A DNA stretch of 45,874 nucleotides from CAZTDU01 sp050248795 (lineage in GTDB: Bacteria; Pseudomonadota; Gammaproteobacteria; Burkholderiales; SG8-39): NCBI GenBank assembly GCA_050248795.1, contig JBFWRS010000030.1:1-45874 (forward strand). The letters run 5' to 3'. The notes under the pieces are model-generated. The model was given only the letters and a program-made list of their open reading frames with translations, ran no database searches and was not told where the DNA came from. The translations under genes were made by a program, and so were the position numbers. Each line of letters starts with the position of its first letter. The first letter of the stretch is position 1. Below are positions 28,299 to 36,356 of the stretch, piece after piece.

Positions 28299-28304
28299 TA
28301 TAAT
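28299..28304 (+). promoter_or_regulatory. -10 element (TATAAT) upstream of the ribosomal oxygenase gene
   Basis: A perfect TATAAT lies at 28299-28304 within an A/T-rich stretch that stands out from the surrounding GC-rich DNA. No convincing -35 box is found 16-18 bp upstream. The box ends six bases before an in-frame GTG (28311) and nine before the ATG (28314), so a transcript starting seven bases downstream would be leaderless or nearly so. Confidence 0.5.
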
Positions 28305-28313
28305 GAAGCGGTG

Positions 28314-29429
28314 ATGGACGAACTCCTTGGTGGCCTGTCGCCGCGCGCGTTCCTGCGCCGCCACTGGCAGAAGCGGCCGCTGCTGGTGCGCGGGGCGATT
28401 CCCGGAGGGCTGGAAGCGGCGTCGCGCGCTGCGCTCGAAGCGCTTGCCGCGCGCGACAGCGTGGAATCGCGCGTCGTGCAGCGCAAGGCCCGCCGCTGGC
28501 AGGTGGCGCACGGGCCGTTCCCGCGCGCCGCGCTTGCACGGCTGCCGCAGCGCGACTGGTCGCTGCTGGTGCAGGGCGTCAACCACCACCTGCCCGCCGC
28601 GGAAGGCTTGCTGCGGCGCTTTTCCTTCATTCCGCAGGCGCGGCTCGACGACGTCATGGCGAGCTACGCGGCGCCCGGCGGCGGCGTCGGACCTCACTGG
28701 GACTCGTACGACGTGTTCCTGCTGCAGGCGAGCGGCCGACGGGTATGGAACATCTGCCGGCCGCGCGCCTTCGAGGCGATTCCGGGCCAGCCGCTGCGGC
28801 TGATTGCCGGCTTCGTCGCCGAGGACGAGTATCTGCTCGAGCCGGGCGACATGCTGTACCTGCCGCCCGGCTGGGGCCATGACGGCATTGCGCTGGACGA
28901 TTCGGTAACCTGCTCGGTCGGCTTTCGGGCGCCGTCCGGCGCCGAACTCGGCGCCGCGTTCCTCGACTTCCTCGCCGACCGCGGCCTGCCCGATGCGGCC
29001 TGGCGGGATCCGGGGATGCGGCCGTCCGCCCACCCGGCCCGCATCGACGCGGACTTCTTGCGCCAGGCGCGCGCGATGATCGGGCGCGTGCGCTGGTCGC
29101 GGCGCGACATCGACGCCTTTCTGGGCACCTGGCTGACGACGCCCAAGCCGCAGGTGACTTTCGAGCGCCGGGAACGCGTGCCGGGCGCGGCGGCATTCGC
29201 GCGCAGTCTCGCCGCGTCAGCCGTCGTGCTCGATCCGCGCAGCCTGATGCTCTATCGCGGCTCACGCATCTACCTGAACGGCGAGTCGCTCGAACCGGAA
29301 GGCGCGCTCGGCGCGGCGCTGCGCGAACTCGCCGACGCGCGCCGCGCGCCCGGACGCCGCTTCAGGGGTGCGCACGCCGCGGCGCTGCTGCGCGACTGGT
29401 ACCGCTCGGGGTTCCTGCACCTCGAATGA
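28314..29429 (+). CDS. JmjC/cupin 2-oxoglutarate oxygenase, YcfD/RoxA-like ribosomal protein hydroxylase
   Basis: This 371-aa protein has the length and layout of YcfD (RoxA), which hydroxylates an arginine of ribosomal protein L16. The iron ligands are H128-x-D130 (GPHWDSYDVF) and H189 (PPGWGHDG), almost the same numbering as in E. coli YcfD (125, 127, 187). The winged-helix-like C-terminal domain contains AFLGTWLTTPK. The ATG at 28314 is chosen over the GTG at 28311. The stop overlaps the next start as ATGA. Substrate identity is inferred from homology only. Confidence 0.88.
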   Translation: MDELLGGLSPRAFLRRHWQKRPLLVRGAIPGGLEAASRAALEALAARDSVESRVVQRKARRWQVAHGPFPRAALARLPQRDWSLLVQGVNHHLPAAEGLLRRFSFIPQARLDDVMASYAAPGGGVGPHWDSYDVFLLQASGRRVWNICRPRAFEAIPGQPLRLIAGFVAEDEYLLEPGDMLYLPPGWGHDGIALDDSVTCSVGFRAPSGAELGAAFLDFLADRGLPDAAWRDPGMRPSAHPARIDADFLRQARAMIGRVRWSRRDIDAFLGTWLTTPKPQVTFERRERVPGAAAFARSLAASAVVLDPRSLMLYRGSRIYLNGESLEPEGALGAALRELADARRAPGRRFRGAHAAALLRDWYRSGFLHLE

Positions 29430-29926
29430 ACGACGACGACAAGCCGCCGCAGGAATACGCGCGCTTCGACAACGATGCCGGGCTGCAGGAGGCGATCGAG
29501 CGGCTGCTGGAGATCCCCGGACGCGAGCTTCGCATCTTCGACCCCGACCTCGCCTCGCTGCGGCTCAACCTTCCGGGGCGCACGGCGTCGCTGCTCAGAT
29601 TCCTGCAGGCGAGCCGCACGCGGCGGATCTACATCGCCACGCACGACACCACCTTCCTGACCCGGCATGCGCCGCGCTTCATGAACCTGTATGCGCGCTA
29701 CACGCATGCCATCGCCATCCACCGCACGCACGACGGCATACGCGAGCTGAAGGACAGCTTCCTGGTGCTCGATGCATCCCACTACGTACGCCGCGCGGTG
29801 GCGCGCTACTACCGCGGCGCGATCGGCCTGCACGACGACGTCGAGGCCTACGCGATGCGCGCCCGCTTCATGGAAATCTGGGCGGCTTCCTACCCTGCAC
29901 CAATGCTGAAGACGCTGGGGCTCTGA
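29426..29926 (+). CDS. DUF7931-like hypothetical protein
   Basis: This 166-aa cytoplasmic protein has no signal or membrane segment. It is coupled to the ribosomal oxygenase by an ATGA overlap. The sequence alternates strands and helices (ELRIFDPDLASLRL, RIYIATHDTTFLTRHAPRFMNLY, DSFLVLDASHYVRRAV), recalling one half of a phospholipase-D-like fold but without an HKD motif. I recall similar betaproteobacterial proteins under the DUF7931 label, but I am not certain of that. Its conserved position behind the oxygenase could be tested in related genomes. Confidence 0.65.
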   Translation: MNDDDKPPQEYARFDNDAGLQEAIERLLEIPGRELRIFDPDLASLRLNLPGRTASLLRFLQASRTRRIYIATHDTTFLTRHAPRFMNLYARYTHAIAIHRTHDGIRELKDSFLVLDASHYVRRAVARYYRGAIGLHDDVEAYAMRARFMEIWAASYPAPMLKTLGL

Positions 29927-29948
29927 GTCCTCGCCTTTGCGCAGTGCG

Positions 29949-30719
29949 TCAGGCTTCGCGCCAGCCGAAGCCTTCTTCCTGCGTCGACACCCCTATCCAC
30001 GATGCCTCGCAGCCGAGCGCGCTTGCCAGCGCCGCCTGCGCAAGCGCCGGGCGGTTGTTCTGCTGCGACAGGTGCGCGGCGATGACGTGCTTGAGCCGCG
30101 AGCGGTCGATCGACGCGAGCAGGCGCTCGGCCTGCCGGTTGTCCAGATGTCCCCAGGGCCCCGAAATGCGTTCCTTCAGCCAGCGCGGATAGTCGCTCGC
30201 CGACAGCAGGTCGATGTCGTAGTTGCATTCGAGCACCAGCGCGTCGCAACCCGAGAGCGTCTGCTCGACATGCGGCGTGGGTGCGCCGATGTCGGTCAGC
30301 ACGCCGAGGCGTACGGCGCCGTCCGAGAACACGAACTGCACCGGCTCGCGCGCGTCGTGCGGCACCGTGTAGGGCTGCACCTGCAGCTCGCCGATGGCGA
30401 ACGCGGAACGGTCCTCGATGAAGCGGACGTTCTCCTGCGCCTTGCGTTCCTCGGCGAGCGCGCGATGGGTGCCGTGCGTAAGCCAGACCGGCGCGCCGTG
30501 CCGCGCAGAGAACGCAAACGCGTGTCCGGCATGGTCGTCGTGCTCGTGCGTGACCAGGATCGCGGTGATGTCGGCCGCCGACAGCCCGAGTCGCTCGAGC
30601 CTGCGCGCGGTTTCGCGCGGCGACAGGCCGCAGTCGAGCAGCACGCGCGTGGAACCCGATTCGACGACGAGGCAGTTGCCCTTGCTGCCGCTGCCGAGCG
30701 CAGCGAAGCGCAGCGTCAC
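29949..30719 (-). CDS. Metallo-beta-lactamase-fold hydrolase, YycJ/WalJ-like
   Basis: This 256-aa protein starts with the GSGSKGNCLVVE stretch characteristic of the YycJ/WalJ group. Its di-zinc motif is THEHDDHAGH (H58, H60, D62, H63). The later metal ligands lie around VLTDIG and the terminal AAHLSQQNNRP. Relatives are 5'-3' exonuclease-like or cell-wall-related phosphoesterases in Firmicutes; the proteobacterial role is unclear. It is the last gene of the minus-strand run containing dapA and bamC, 24 bases after bamC. Confidence 0.85.
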   Translation of the reverse strand: MTLRFAALGSGSKGNCLVVESGSTRVLLDCGLSPRETARRLERLGLSAADITAILVTHEHDDHAGHAFAFSARHGAPVWLTHGTHRALAEERKAQENVRFIEDRSAFAIGELQVQPYTVPHDAREPVQFVFSDGAVRLGVLTDIGAPTPHVEQTLSGCDALVLECNYDIDLLSASDYPRWLKERISGPWGHLDNRQAERLLASIDRSRLKHVIAAHLSQQNNRPALAQAALASALGCEASWIGVSTQEEGFGWREA

Positions 30720-30743
30720 AGCCGAACGGTCACTGCCGGGCGC

Positions 30744-31883
30744 TCACCGCAACTGCTCGTGCAGCAGCGTGAGGATGCGCTTCGTGGTCTGCGACTGCTC
30801 GTCGGCGCCGTCCTTGTTGAGCACCAGCACCTCGCTCGATTCGGAACCGTCCCGGGTGGCCTGCTTGACGTGGACGCGGTACTGCTCGGGCTTGATCTTC
30901 GGATCGGTGCTGCGCCAGAACGCGAAGCGGTCGAGGATGCCCGGCTTCTCCTTGGGCTTGGTCGCGTCGGTGTCCGCGTAGCGCACGAAGTACAGGCCCT
31001 TCTGGCGGTCGCGATCCTCGACGGTGAAGCCGACGCGGTCCAGCGCCAGGCCGACGCGGCGCCACGCGCGGTCGAACGGCTCGAACACGTCCAGCAGTTC
31101 CTTGCCATCGACTCCCTTGACCAGCGCAGCGCGGCGCTGCTGCGGCGTGCTGGCCATCATCTGCTTGGCCTTCTCCTCCTGCGTGCCCAGGCGGATCATC
31201 AGCCGGCGCAGGAACTCGGCCTCGAGTTCCGGGTCGGGATTGCGCGGCTGCCACATCGTCTGGGCCTGCGCTTCAGTGACGAAGATCTCGATCATGCCGC
31301 GGTGGCTGATGTAGACCTCGGTGACATTCGGATCCGTGCCGCGCTCCAGGCGCGTGCGGAACTTGTCACGCTCGGGCGTCGAATAGACCTGGTCGAGCAG
31401 CTTGCCCAGCGTGGTGCGCAGCATGTCCTGCGGAATCTTGGCGCGGTTCTCCGCCCAGTCGGTTTCCATCACGCCCGCGGCCGGCAGGTCCAGGCTGATG
31501 AGGAAGCCGTTCTCCTGCCAGAAATCCTTCACCAGCGGCCACAGCTTCTCGGCGGGCTCGTTCACCACCAGCCAGCGCTGGCTGCCCGAGCGCTCGATGC
31601 GCATCCGGTCCACGCTGGGCAGGACGCCGGTCTCGCCGGCACGCGGCGCGCGGTTGCGCTCGGCCTGGTAGCCGGACAGCGTGGCCGCACCGCGCCCGGT
31701 CTCGGGCACGACGTAGCGGTTGTCGCGCGTAGGCGTCGTCAGGTCGGGCGGAATCTCGAGCGGCGGCAGGGTTCCGGAGGACTTGTAGTCGACCTTCGGG
31801 CCTTCGAGCAGGTCGGAGGCCGACTTGCAGCCGGCCAGCGCAAGCACCAGCGCCAGTACGAGGGCGGTGTTCGAAGCCCTCAC
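30744..31883 (-). CDS. bamC: Outer membrane protein assembly factor BamC
   Basis: This is a 379-aa lipoprotein of the BAM complex, which inserts beta-barrel proteins into the outer membrane. The signal ends in a lipobox L16-A17-G18-C19. The unstructured N-terminal region that contacts BamD follows (GPKVDYKSSG, IPPDLTTP), and then two helix-grip domains (about 95-215 and 255-379). Start is the GTG at 31883, whose GTGA overlaps the dapA stop. dapA-bamC is the usual proteobacterial arrangement. Confidence 0.92.
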   Translation of the reverse strand: MRASNTALVLALVLALAGCKSASDLLEGPKVDYKSSGTLPPLEIPPDLTTPTRDNRYVVPETGRGAATLSGYQAERNRAPRAGETGVLPSVDRMRIERSGSQRWLVVNEPAEKLWPLVKDFWQENGFLISLDLPAAGVMETDWAENRAKIPQDMLRTTLGKLLDQVYSTPERDKFRTRLERGTDPNVTEVYISHRGMIEIFVTEAQAQTMWQPRNPDPELEAEFLRRLMIRLGTQEEKAKQMMASTPQQRRAALVKGVDGKELLDVFEPFDRAWRRVGLALDRVGFTVEDRDRQKGLYFVRYADTDATKPKEKPGILDRFAFWRSTDPKIKPEQYRVHVKQATRDGSESSEVLVLNKDGADEQSQTTKRILTLLHEQLR

Positions 31884-32791
31884 GAGCGCCCTTCCACCAC
31901 GCGCAGCCCCTGCGCGGGTGCGATGCCGGCATCGTGCATGGCGGCGCGCAGCGTCTCGTGGAAGCGCTCGGACAGCGGCGTCATCGGCAGCCGCAGCCCG
32001 GCCTCGATCATGCCCATCTCGGCGAGCACCCATTTCACCGGGATCGGGTTGGCCTCGACGAAGAGCTTCTGGTGCAGCGACAGCAGGCGCATGTTGATGT
32101 CGCGCGACGTTTTCGCATCGCCGGCCAGCGCGCGCGCGCACATCTCGTGCATCAGCCGCGGCGCGACGTTCGCCGTCACCGAGATCACGCCATGCCCGCC
32201 GAGCAGGATCAGCGGCAGCGCGGTGATGTCCTCGCCCGAGTAGATGGCGAAGTCGCGCGGCGCGCGCTTGATGAGGTCGGTGCAGCGCTCGATGCTGCCG
32301 GTGGCGTCCTTGATGCCGATGATGCCGGGCACCTCGGCGAGGCGCAGCACGGTGTCGTTCTGCATGTCGGCGACGGTGCGGCCCGGCACGTTATAGAGCA
32401 GCGTCGGGATGTCCACGGACTCCGCGATCTGCCGGAAATGCCGGTACAGGCCTTCCTGCGTCGGCTTGTTGTAATAGGGCACGACCGACAGGCAGGCAGT
32501 AGCGCCGGCTTTCTTCGCCGATGCCGTCAGTTCGATCGCCTCCGCGGTGGAGTTGCCGCCGGTTCCGGCGATGATGGGAATGCGGCCCCTGGCGTGCTCG
32601 ACGGCGATGCGGATCAGTTCCTTGTGCTCGTCGAAATCCACCGTCGGCGACTCGCCGGTGGTGCCGACGACGACGATGCCGTCGGTGCCTTCGGCGACGT
32701 GCCAGTCGATCAGCTTGCGGAAGCGGGCAAGGTCGAGCCGCCCGTCCTCGTGCATCGGGGTGATTATCGCTACCAGGCTGCCGGTGATCAT
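31880..32791 (-). CDS. dapA: 4-hydroxy-tetrahydrodipicolinate synthase DapA
   Basis: This 303-aa enzyme performs the first committed step of lysine and diaminopimelate synthesis, condensing pyruvate with aspartate semialdehyde. The family signature GTTGESPT is near residue 43. The catalytic tyrosine is in LLYNVPGRT (about 133) and the Schiff-base lysine in GIKDATG (about 161). The length is slightly above the E. coli enzyme (292 aa). It is followed by bamC with a 4-base GTGA overlap and preceded by a methyltransferase gene 34 bases upstream. Confidence 0.96.
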   Translation of the reverse strand: MITGSLVAIITPMHEDGRLDLARFRKLIDWHVAEGTDGIVVVGTTGESPTVDFDEHKELIRIAVEHARGRIPIIAGTGGNSTAEAIELTASAKKAGATACLSVVPYYNKPTQEGLYRHFRQIAESVDIPTLLYNVPGRTVADMQNDTVLRLAEVPGIIGIKDATGSIERCTDLIKRAPRDFAIYSGEDITALPLILLGGHGVISVTANVAPRLMHEMCARALAGDAKTSRDINMRLLSLHQKLFVEANPIPVKWVLAEMGMIEAGLRLPMTPLSERFHETLRAAMHDAGIAPAQGLRVVEGRS

Positions 32792-32825
32792 GTGGAATGC
32801 CCTCGCGCTTTCGCCATGACGAATT

Positions 32826-33341
32826 TTAGCGGATGCGCCCCGAAATGGCGCAAAGTCTTTGAATCATCGCCGGTTTCGGCTGCGCAACCTGCCCCTGCTC
32901 GAAGGCCCTGACCTCCAGCTTCGCGCCAAGTTCCGACCACAACTCCCCTGCCCGCAACAGGAACTGCGGGTTTGACGGTTTCCCGTAGCGTTCGTTCCCC
33001 AGCATGAAGGTTTCGTAGATCAGCACGCCACCGGGCGCGAGCGACGCGAGGATTGCCGGGAACAACGGCCGGTGCAGGTAGTTGGTGACCACGACCGCGC
33101 CGAAAGTCCTGCCCGCAAGCGGCCATGGGCTGCCGTCCTCGAGGTCGGCGCGCAGCACACGCACGCGCGGGAGCCCGGCAAGGGACTCGAGCGCGTCCGC
33201 GTTGCGGTCGACCGCGACGACTTCATGTCCGAGCGCCGCGAACAGCCGCGCATGCCGCCCTTCGCCGCAGGCAAGATCGAGTACCGGCCCTTCGGCGACA
33301 AGCGCAGCCCAGCGCAGCACCCAGGGCGAAGGCTCGGTCAC
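32826..33341 (-). CDS. Small class I SAM-dependent methyltransferase
   Basis: This 171-aa protein has motif I VLDLACGEGRHARLF and an acidic ribose contact in VVAVDRN. Other blocks are RADLEDGSPW and the post-motif LLPG-like LAPGGVLIYETF. It is short and resembles TehB-like or tellurite-resistance-type methyltransferases, but its substrate is unknown. GTG at 33341 is the start. It sits between oxyR (20 bases upstream) and dapA in the same-strand run. No signal peptide is present, so it acts in the cytoplasm. Confidence 0.82.
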   Translation of the reverse strand: MTEPSPWVLRWAALVAEGPVLDLACGEGRHARLFAALGHEVVAVDRNADALESLAGLPRVRVLRADLEDGSPWPLAGRTFGAVVVTNYLHRPLFPAILASLAPGGVLIYETFMLGNERYGKPSNPQFLLRAGELWSELGAKLEVRAFEQGQVAQPKPAMIQRLCAISGRIR

Positions 33342-33361
33342 GGTACTAGCCGCGGGCGCGC

Positions 33362-34282
33362 CTAATGGCGCAGCCGGGCCACCTGCGGCAACTCGCAGGC
33401 GAGGATGGCGTCGCGCAGCGCGGCAATCGCCTGCGGGCGGGGAAAGCTCTTGCGCCAGGCCAGTGCGACGCGGCGCACCGGCACGGGCTTCGCGAACGGC
33501 CGCATGCGGATCAGGCCGTCATTGCCGTTTCCGGGCGCGACCGAGGACGAAGGCAGCACCGTGATGCCGACGCCGCTCGCGACCATCTGGCGGATCGTCT
33601 CCAGCGACCCGCCCTCGAGCGCGCGCTGCATGTTGCTGCCCGAGCGGTGCACGTGCGCGCAGAGATCCAGCACCTGGTCGCGAAAGCAGTGCCCGGCGCC
33701 CAGCAGGAGCAGGCTCTCCCGGCCCAGTTCGTCTGCGGAGATCGACTTCTTCTTCTCCAGCGCGTGGCCCTGCGGCAACGCGACCATGAACGGTTCGTCG
33801 TACAGCGGCAGGGTTTCGACGCCGTGCTCGGTGAAGGGCAGCGCGACGACGATCGCATCCACCTCGCCCTGCTTCAGCATCGCGCCGAGCACGTGCGTGT
33901 AGTTCTCGTGGATGATCAGCTGCATGCTCGGCGCCTCGCGCCGCAGGATCGGCACCAGCTTCGGGAACAGGTAGGGACCGATGGTGTAGATCGCGCCGAC
34001 GCGCAAGGGGCCGGCCAGCGGATCGCGCCCGGCCTGCGCGATCTCCTTGATGCGCGCCGCCTCCTCCAGCACGCGCTGCGCCTGTTCGACGATGCCGCGG
34101 CCCGCGGGCGTTACCGTGACCTCGCCCGCGCCGCGCTCGAACAGCAGCACGCCGAGTTCGTCCTCGAGCTTCTTGATCGCCACCGACAGCGTCGGCTGGG
34201 AGACGAAGCACGCGCTCGCCGCGCGGCCGAAGTGCTTCTCGCGCGCGACGGCAACGATGTACTTGAGCTCGGTCAGGGTCAC
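33362..34282 (-). CDS. oxyR: Hydrogen-peroxide-responsive LysR regulator OxyR
   Basis: This 306-aa LysR-type protein has an N-terminal winged helix (EKHFGRAASACFVSQPTLSVAIKKLE) and a C-terminal sensing domain. The redox pair is at C199 and C208 (GHCFRDQVLDLC), exactly the E. coli OxyR numbers, so disulfide-based peroxide sensing is expected. Start is the GTG at 34282, whose GTGA overlaps the upstream hydrolase stop. OxyR normally activates katG, ahpCF and dps. None of those is in the window, and the bcp gene is 5 kb away on the same strand. Confidence 0.93.
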   Translation of the reverse strand: MTLTELKYIVAVAREKHFGRAASACFVSQPTLSVAIKKLEDELGVLLFERGAGEVTVTPAGRGIVEQAQRVLEEAARIKEIAQAGRDPLAGPLRVGAIYTIGPYLFPKLVPILRREAPSMQLIIHENYTHVLGAMLKQGEVDAIVVALPFTEHGVETLPLYDEPFMVALPQGHALEKKKSISADELGRESLLLLGAGHCFRDQVLDLCAHVHRSGSNMQRALEGGSLETIRQMVASGVGITVLPSSSVAPGNGNDGLIRMRPFAKPVPVRRVALAWRKSFPRPQAIAALRDAILACELPQVARLRH

Positions 34283-35010
34283 TCGAGCTTCTCGATGAAC
34301 CCCCGGATCGCCGCTTCGAGCGCCTTCTCCCTGCCGAGGAAGAAATGGTCGGCGCCGGCGATCCTCACCTGGCCCGAGCCGGCAGTCGCGCGTATCGCGG
34401 CGAGCCGCGCGGGCGCGGTCTTCAGCACCTGCGGCAGGTCCTGCTCGCCATAGACGTCCAGCACCGGCACGCGCGCCTTCCCGATCGCCTCGACGCCGCG
34501 CCCCATGCCCATGCACACCCAGCCGGCGAATGCGGGCGACTGCGTGCCTTCCATGTACGCGCTGCTCATCCATGACCCCAGGCTGTGCGACAGCAGCACG
34601 ATGCGTTTCGCGCCCTTGTCCTGCAGCCACTTGGCGCCCGCGGCGATGCGCTGCACCGCCTCCGGGAACAGCGCCGGGTGGTAGTCCTCGGCGCTGGCGT
34701 CGGACGCCTGCACCGGCATCTGGATCGACAGCGTGGCGTAGCCGGCGTCCGCAAGGGAAGCCCTGAGGATGCCGATGACGCCGTGGTCCGGATGCACGCC
34801 GATGCCGTGCACCAGCATCACCGCGACGCGCGCCTTCGGCACCCCGGTGTGGATGCCGAGGAACTCGCGCCCGGCCGGCAGGCGGATGCGCACCGCGTCG
34901 CCGACCACCAGGTCGGGCACGACCTGGTCCGCCCAGCGCTTCTCGCGCGCGTAGTCCTGCGCGAACGCGGCAAGGCTGGCGAACGCGAGCAGCAGCGCGA
35001 CGATCCTCAT
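34279..35010 (-). CDS. Secreted alpha/beta hydrolase (DUF3530-like)
   Basis: This 243-aa protein has a Sec signal peptide (MRIVALLLAFASLAAFA, cleavage near 17) and an alpha/beta-hydrolase fold. The oxyanion HG is at 69-70 (MLVHGIGVHPD). The putative nucleophile is S143 in SHSLGS, so the elbow reads S-x-S-x-G instead of G-x-S-x-G. A downstream acid lies in VLDVYGEQD and the histidine in GADHFFLG. The EDYHPALFPEA stretch recalls DUF3530 proteins. It overlaps the permease stop (ATGA) and oxyR start (GTGA), so all three are coupled. Confidence 0.78.
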   Translation of the reverse strand: MRIVALLLAFASLAAFAQDYAREKRWADQVVPDLVVGDAVRIRLPAGREFLGIHTGVPKARVAVMLVHGIGVHPDHGVIGILRASLADAGYATLSIQMPVQASDASAEDYHPALFPEAVQRIAAGAKWLQDKGAKRIVLLSHSLGSWMSSAYMEGTQSPAFAGWVCMGMGRGVEAIGKARVPVLDVYGEQDLPQVLKTAPARLAAIRATAGSGQVRIAGADHFFLGREKALEAAIRGFIEKLE

Positions 35011-36356
35011 CGCTTCCTCGCGATGAAGTAGAGCGGGATGCCGAGCGCCATCACGACGATGCCTGCAAGCACCGCATTGCCGAATTTCGGCCCGTAGGCC
35101 GAGAACCCGACCCAGTCGACGCTCGAGTACAGCATGAACCCGGCGGCGGCGCAGAACACGATGGGCACCAGCGGAAAGAACGGCGCGCGAAAGCCTGTCG
35201 GCGCGCCATGCCTCGCGCGCAGCACGAACAGCGCCACGCCGCAGAGCAGGAAGAAGGTCCAGAACACCGGCGCGGTGTACGCCACCATCGCCGAAAAGCC
35301 GTCCTGCGTAAACGAGCCGGCGAGCACCAGCGCGAGCGAGATGATGCCCTGCAGCAGCAGCGCGTTCTGCGGCGTGCTGCCCGATGCGCGCCAGCGCCCC
35401 AGCACGCCGAACATCGGGAAGTCGCGGCCGAAGGCATAGCTGGTGCGCGCCCCGGTGAGGATCGCCGCGTTCATCGTCGAAGCCGCGGCGACGCAGACGA
35501 TCAGCGCCACCACCATCGCGGCCGCGCCGCCGACCGCCGCGCGCATCGCGTCGGCCGCGATCGCCTTCGACGCGCGCAAGCCATCCAGTCCCAGCGCGCT
35601 GACGTAGCCGATGTTCACCAGCACGTAGATCGCGGTGATGACGACGATGCCGCCGACCAGGATGCGCACCATGTTGCGCTGCTCGTCGCGCACCTCGCCG
35701 CCAAGGTACGCCGCCTCGTTCCAGCCGCCATACGCATACAGTACGAAGATCATTGCCAGGCCTATGCCGGCGGCCGGCGGCGCAGGCGCCGCGGCGCCGG
35801 GCGCCGGCGCGAACATGGCGACCACCGCCACTGCGAGCAGCGCCGCGATCAGCAGGCCGCTCATCAGTTTCTGCAGCGTCTTCGACTGCGGCGTGCCCGC
35901 CAGGTTGAGCGCGGTGAGCGCGATCACCGCCAGCGCCGCGTACACCGACGCACCCGCCTTGCCCAGCGGCAGCACCTGCTGCGCGTATTCGCCGAGGACG
36001 AAGCCGACAGACGCGATCGCGCCGGTCTGGATCACGGTGATGCGCGCCCACGCGAACACGAACGCGGCGCCCGGGCTGATGCCGCGCGCGAGGAAGCGGT
36101 ACTCGCCGCCCGCCTCGGGAAAACGTCCGGAGAGCTCGGCATACACCAGCGCGCCGCAGATCGACGCGATGCCGCCTGCGATCCAGAACAGGATGAAGCT
36201 CAGCGTGTCGCCGGCGGCGCCGGCGACGATCGACGGCGCCTTGAAGATGCCGACGCCCACCACCATGCCGATGACCAGCGCGATGCCATCCGGCACCGTC
36301 ATCAGCCGTTGCGGCTGGCCTGCCGCGTCGCTCAGGGGCTTCTCGTTGCCTGCCAA
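35007..36356 (-). CDS. APC-superfamily amino acid permease
   Basis: This protein of about 449 aa has 12 predicted membrane helices. The TM1 unwound motif GVGIFKAPSIVAG fits the amino acid-polyamine-organocation family (APC), closest in pattern to LAT/YfnA-like transporters. The start is a TTG at 36356, preceded by GAGGAG at good spacing. The first ATG (36302) would cut 18 residues of the cytoplasmic N-terminus. It overlaps the methyltransferase gene upstream by 25 bases and the hydrolase downstream by 4. The substrate cannot be assigned. Confidence 0.85.
   Translation of the reverse strand: MAGNEKPLSDAAGQPQRLMTVPDGIALVIGMVVGVGIFKAPSIVAGAAGDTLSFILFWIAGGIASICGALVYAELSGRFPEAGGEYRFLARGISPGAAFVFAWARITVIQTGAIASVGFVLGEYAQQVLPLGKAGASVYAALAVIALTALNLAGTPQSKTLQKLMSGLLIAALLAVAVVAMFAPAPGAAAPAPPAAGIGLAMIFVLYAYGGWNEAAYLGGEVRDEQRNMVRILVGGIVVITAIYVLVNIGYVSALGLDGLRASKAIAADAMRAAVGGAAAMVVALIVCVAAASTMNAAILTGARTSYAFGRDFPMFGVLGRWRASGSTPQNALLLQGIISLALVLAGSFTQDGFSAMVAYTAPVFWTFFLLCGVALFVLRARHGAPTGFRAPFFPLVPIVFCAAAGFMLYSSVDWVGFSAYGPKFGNAVLAGIVVMALGIPLYFIARKR

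Noticed and set aside
28214..28313. OxyR-binding site in the bcp/oxygenase divergent region
   Set aside because: No ATAG-n7-CTAT spaced repeats found; only promoter-like hexamers are visible.
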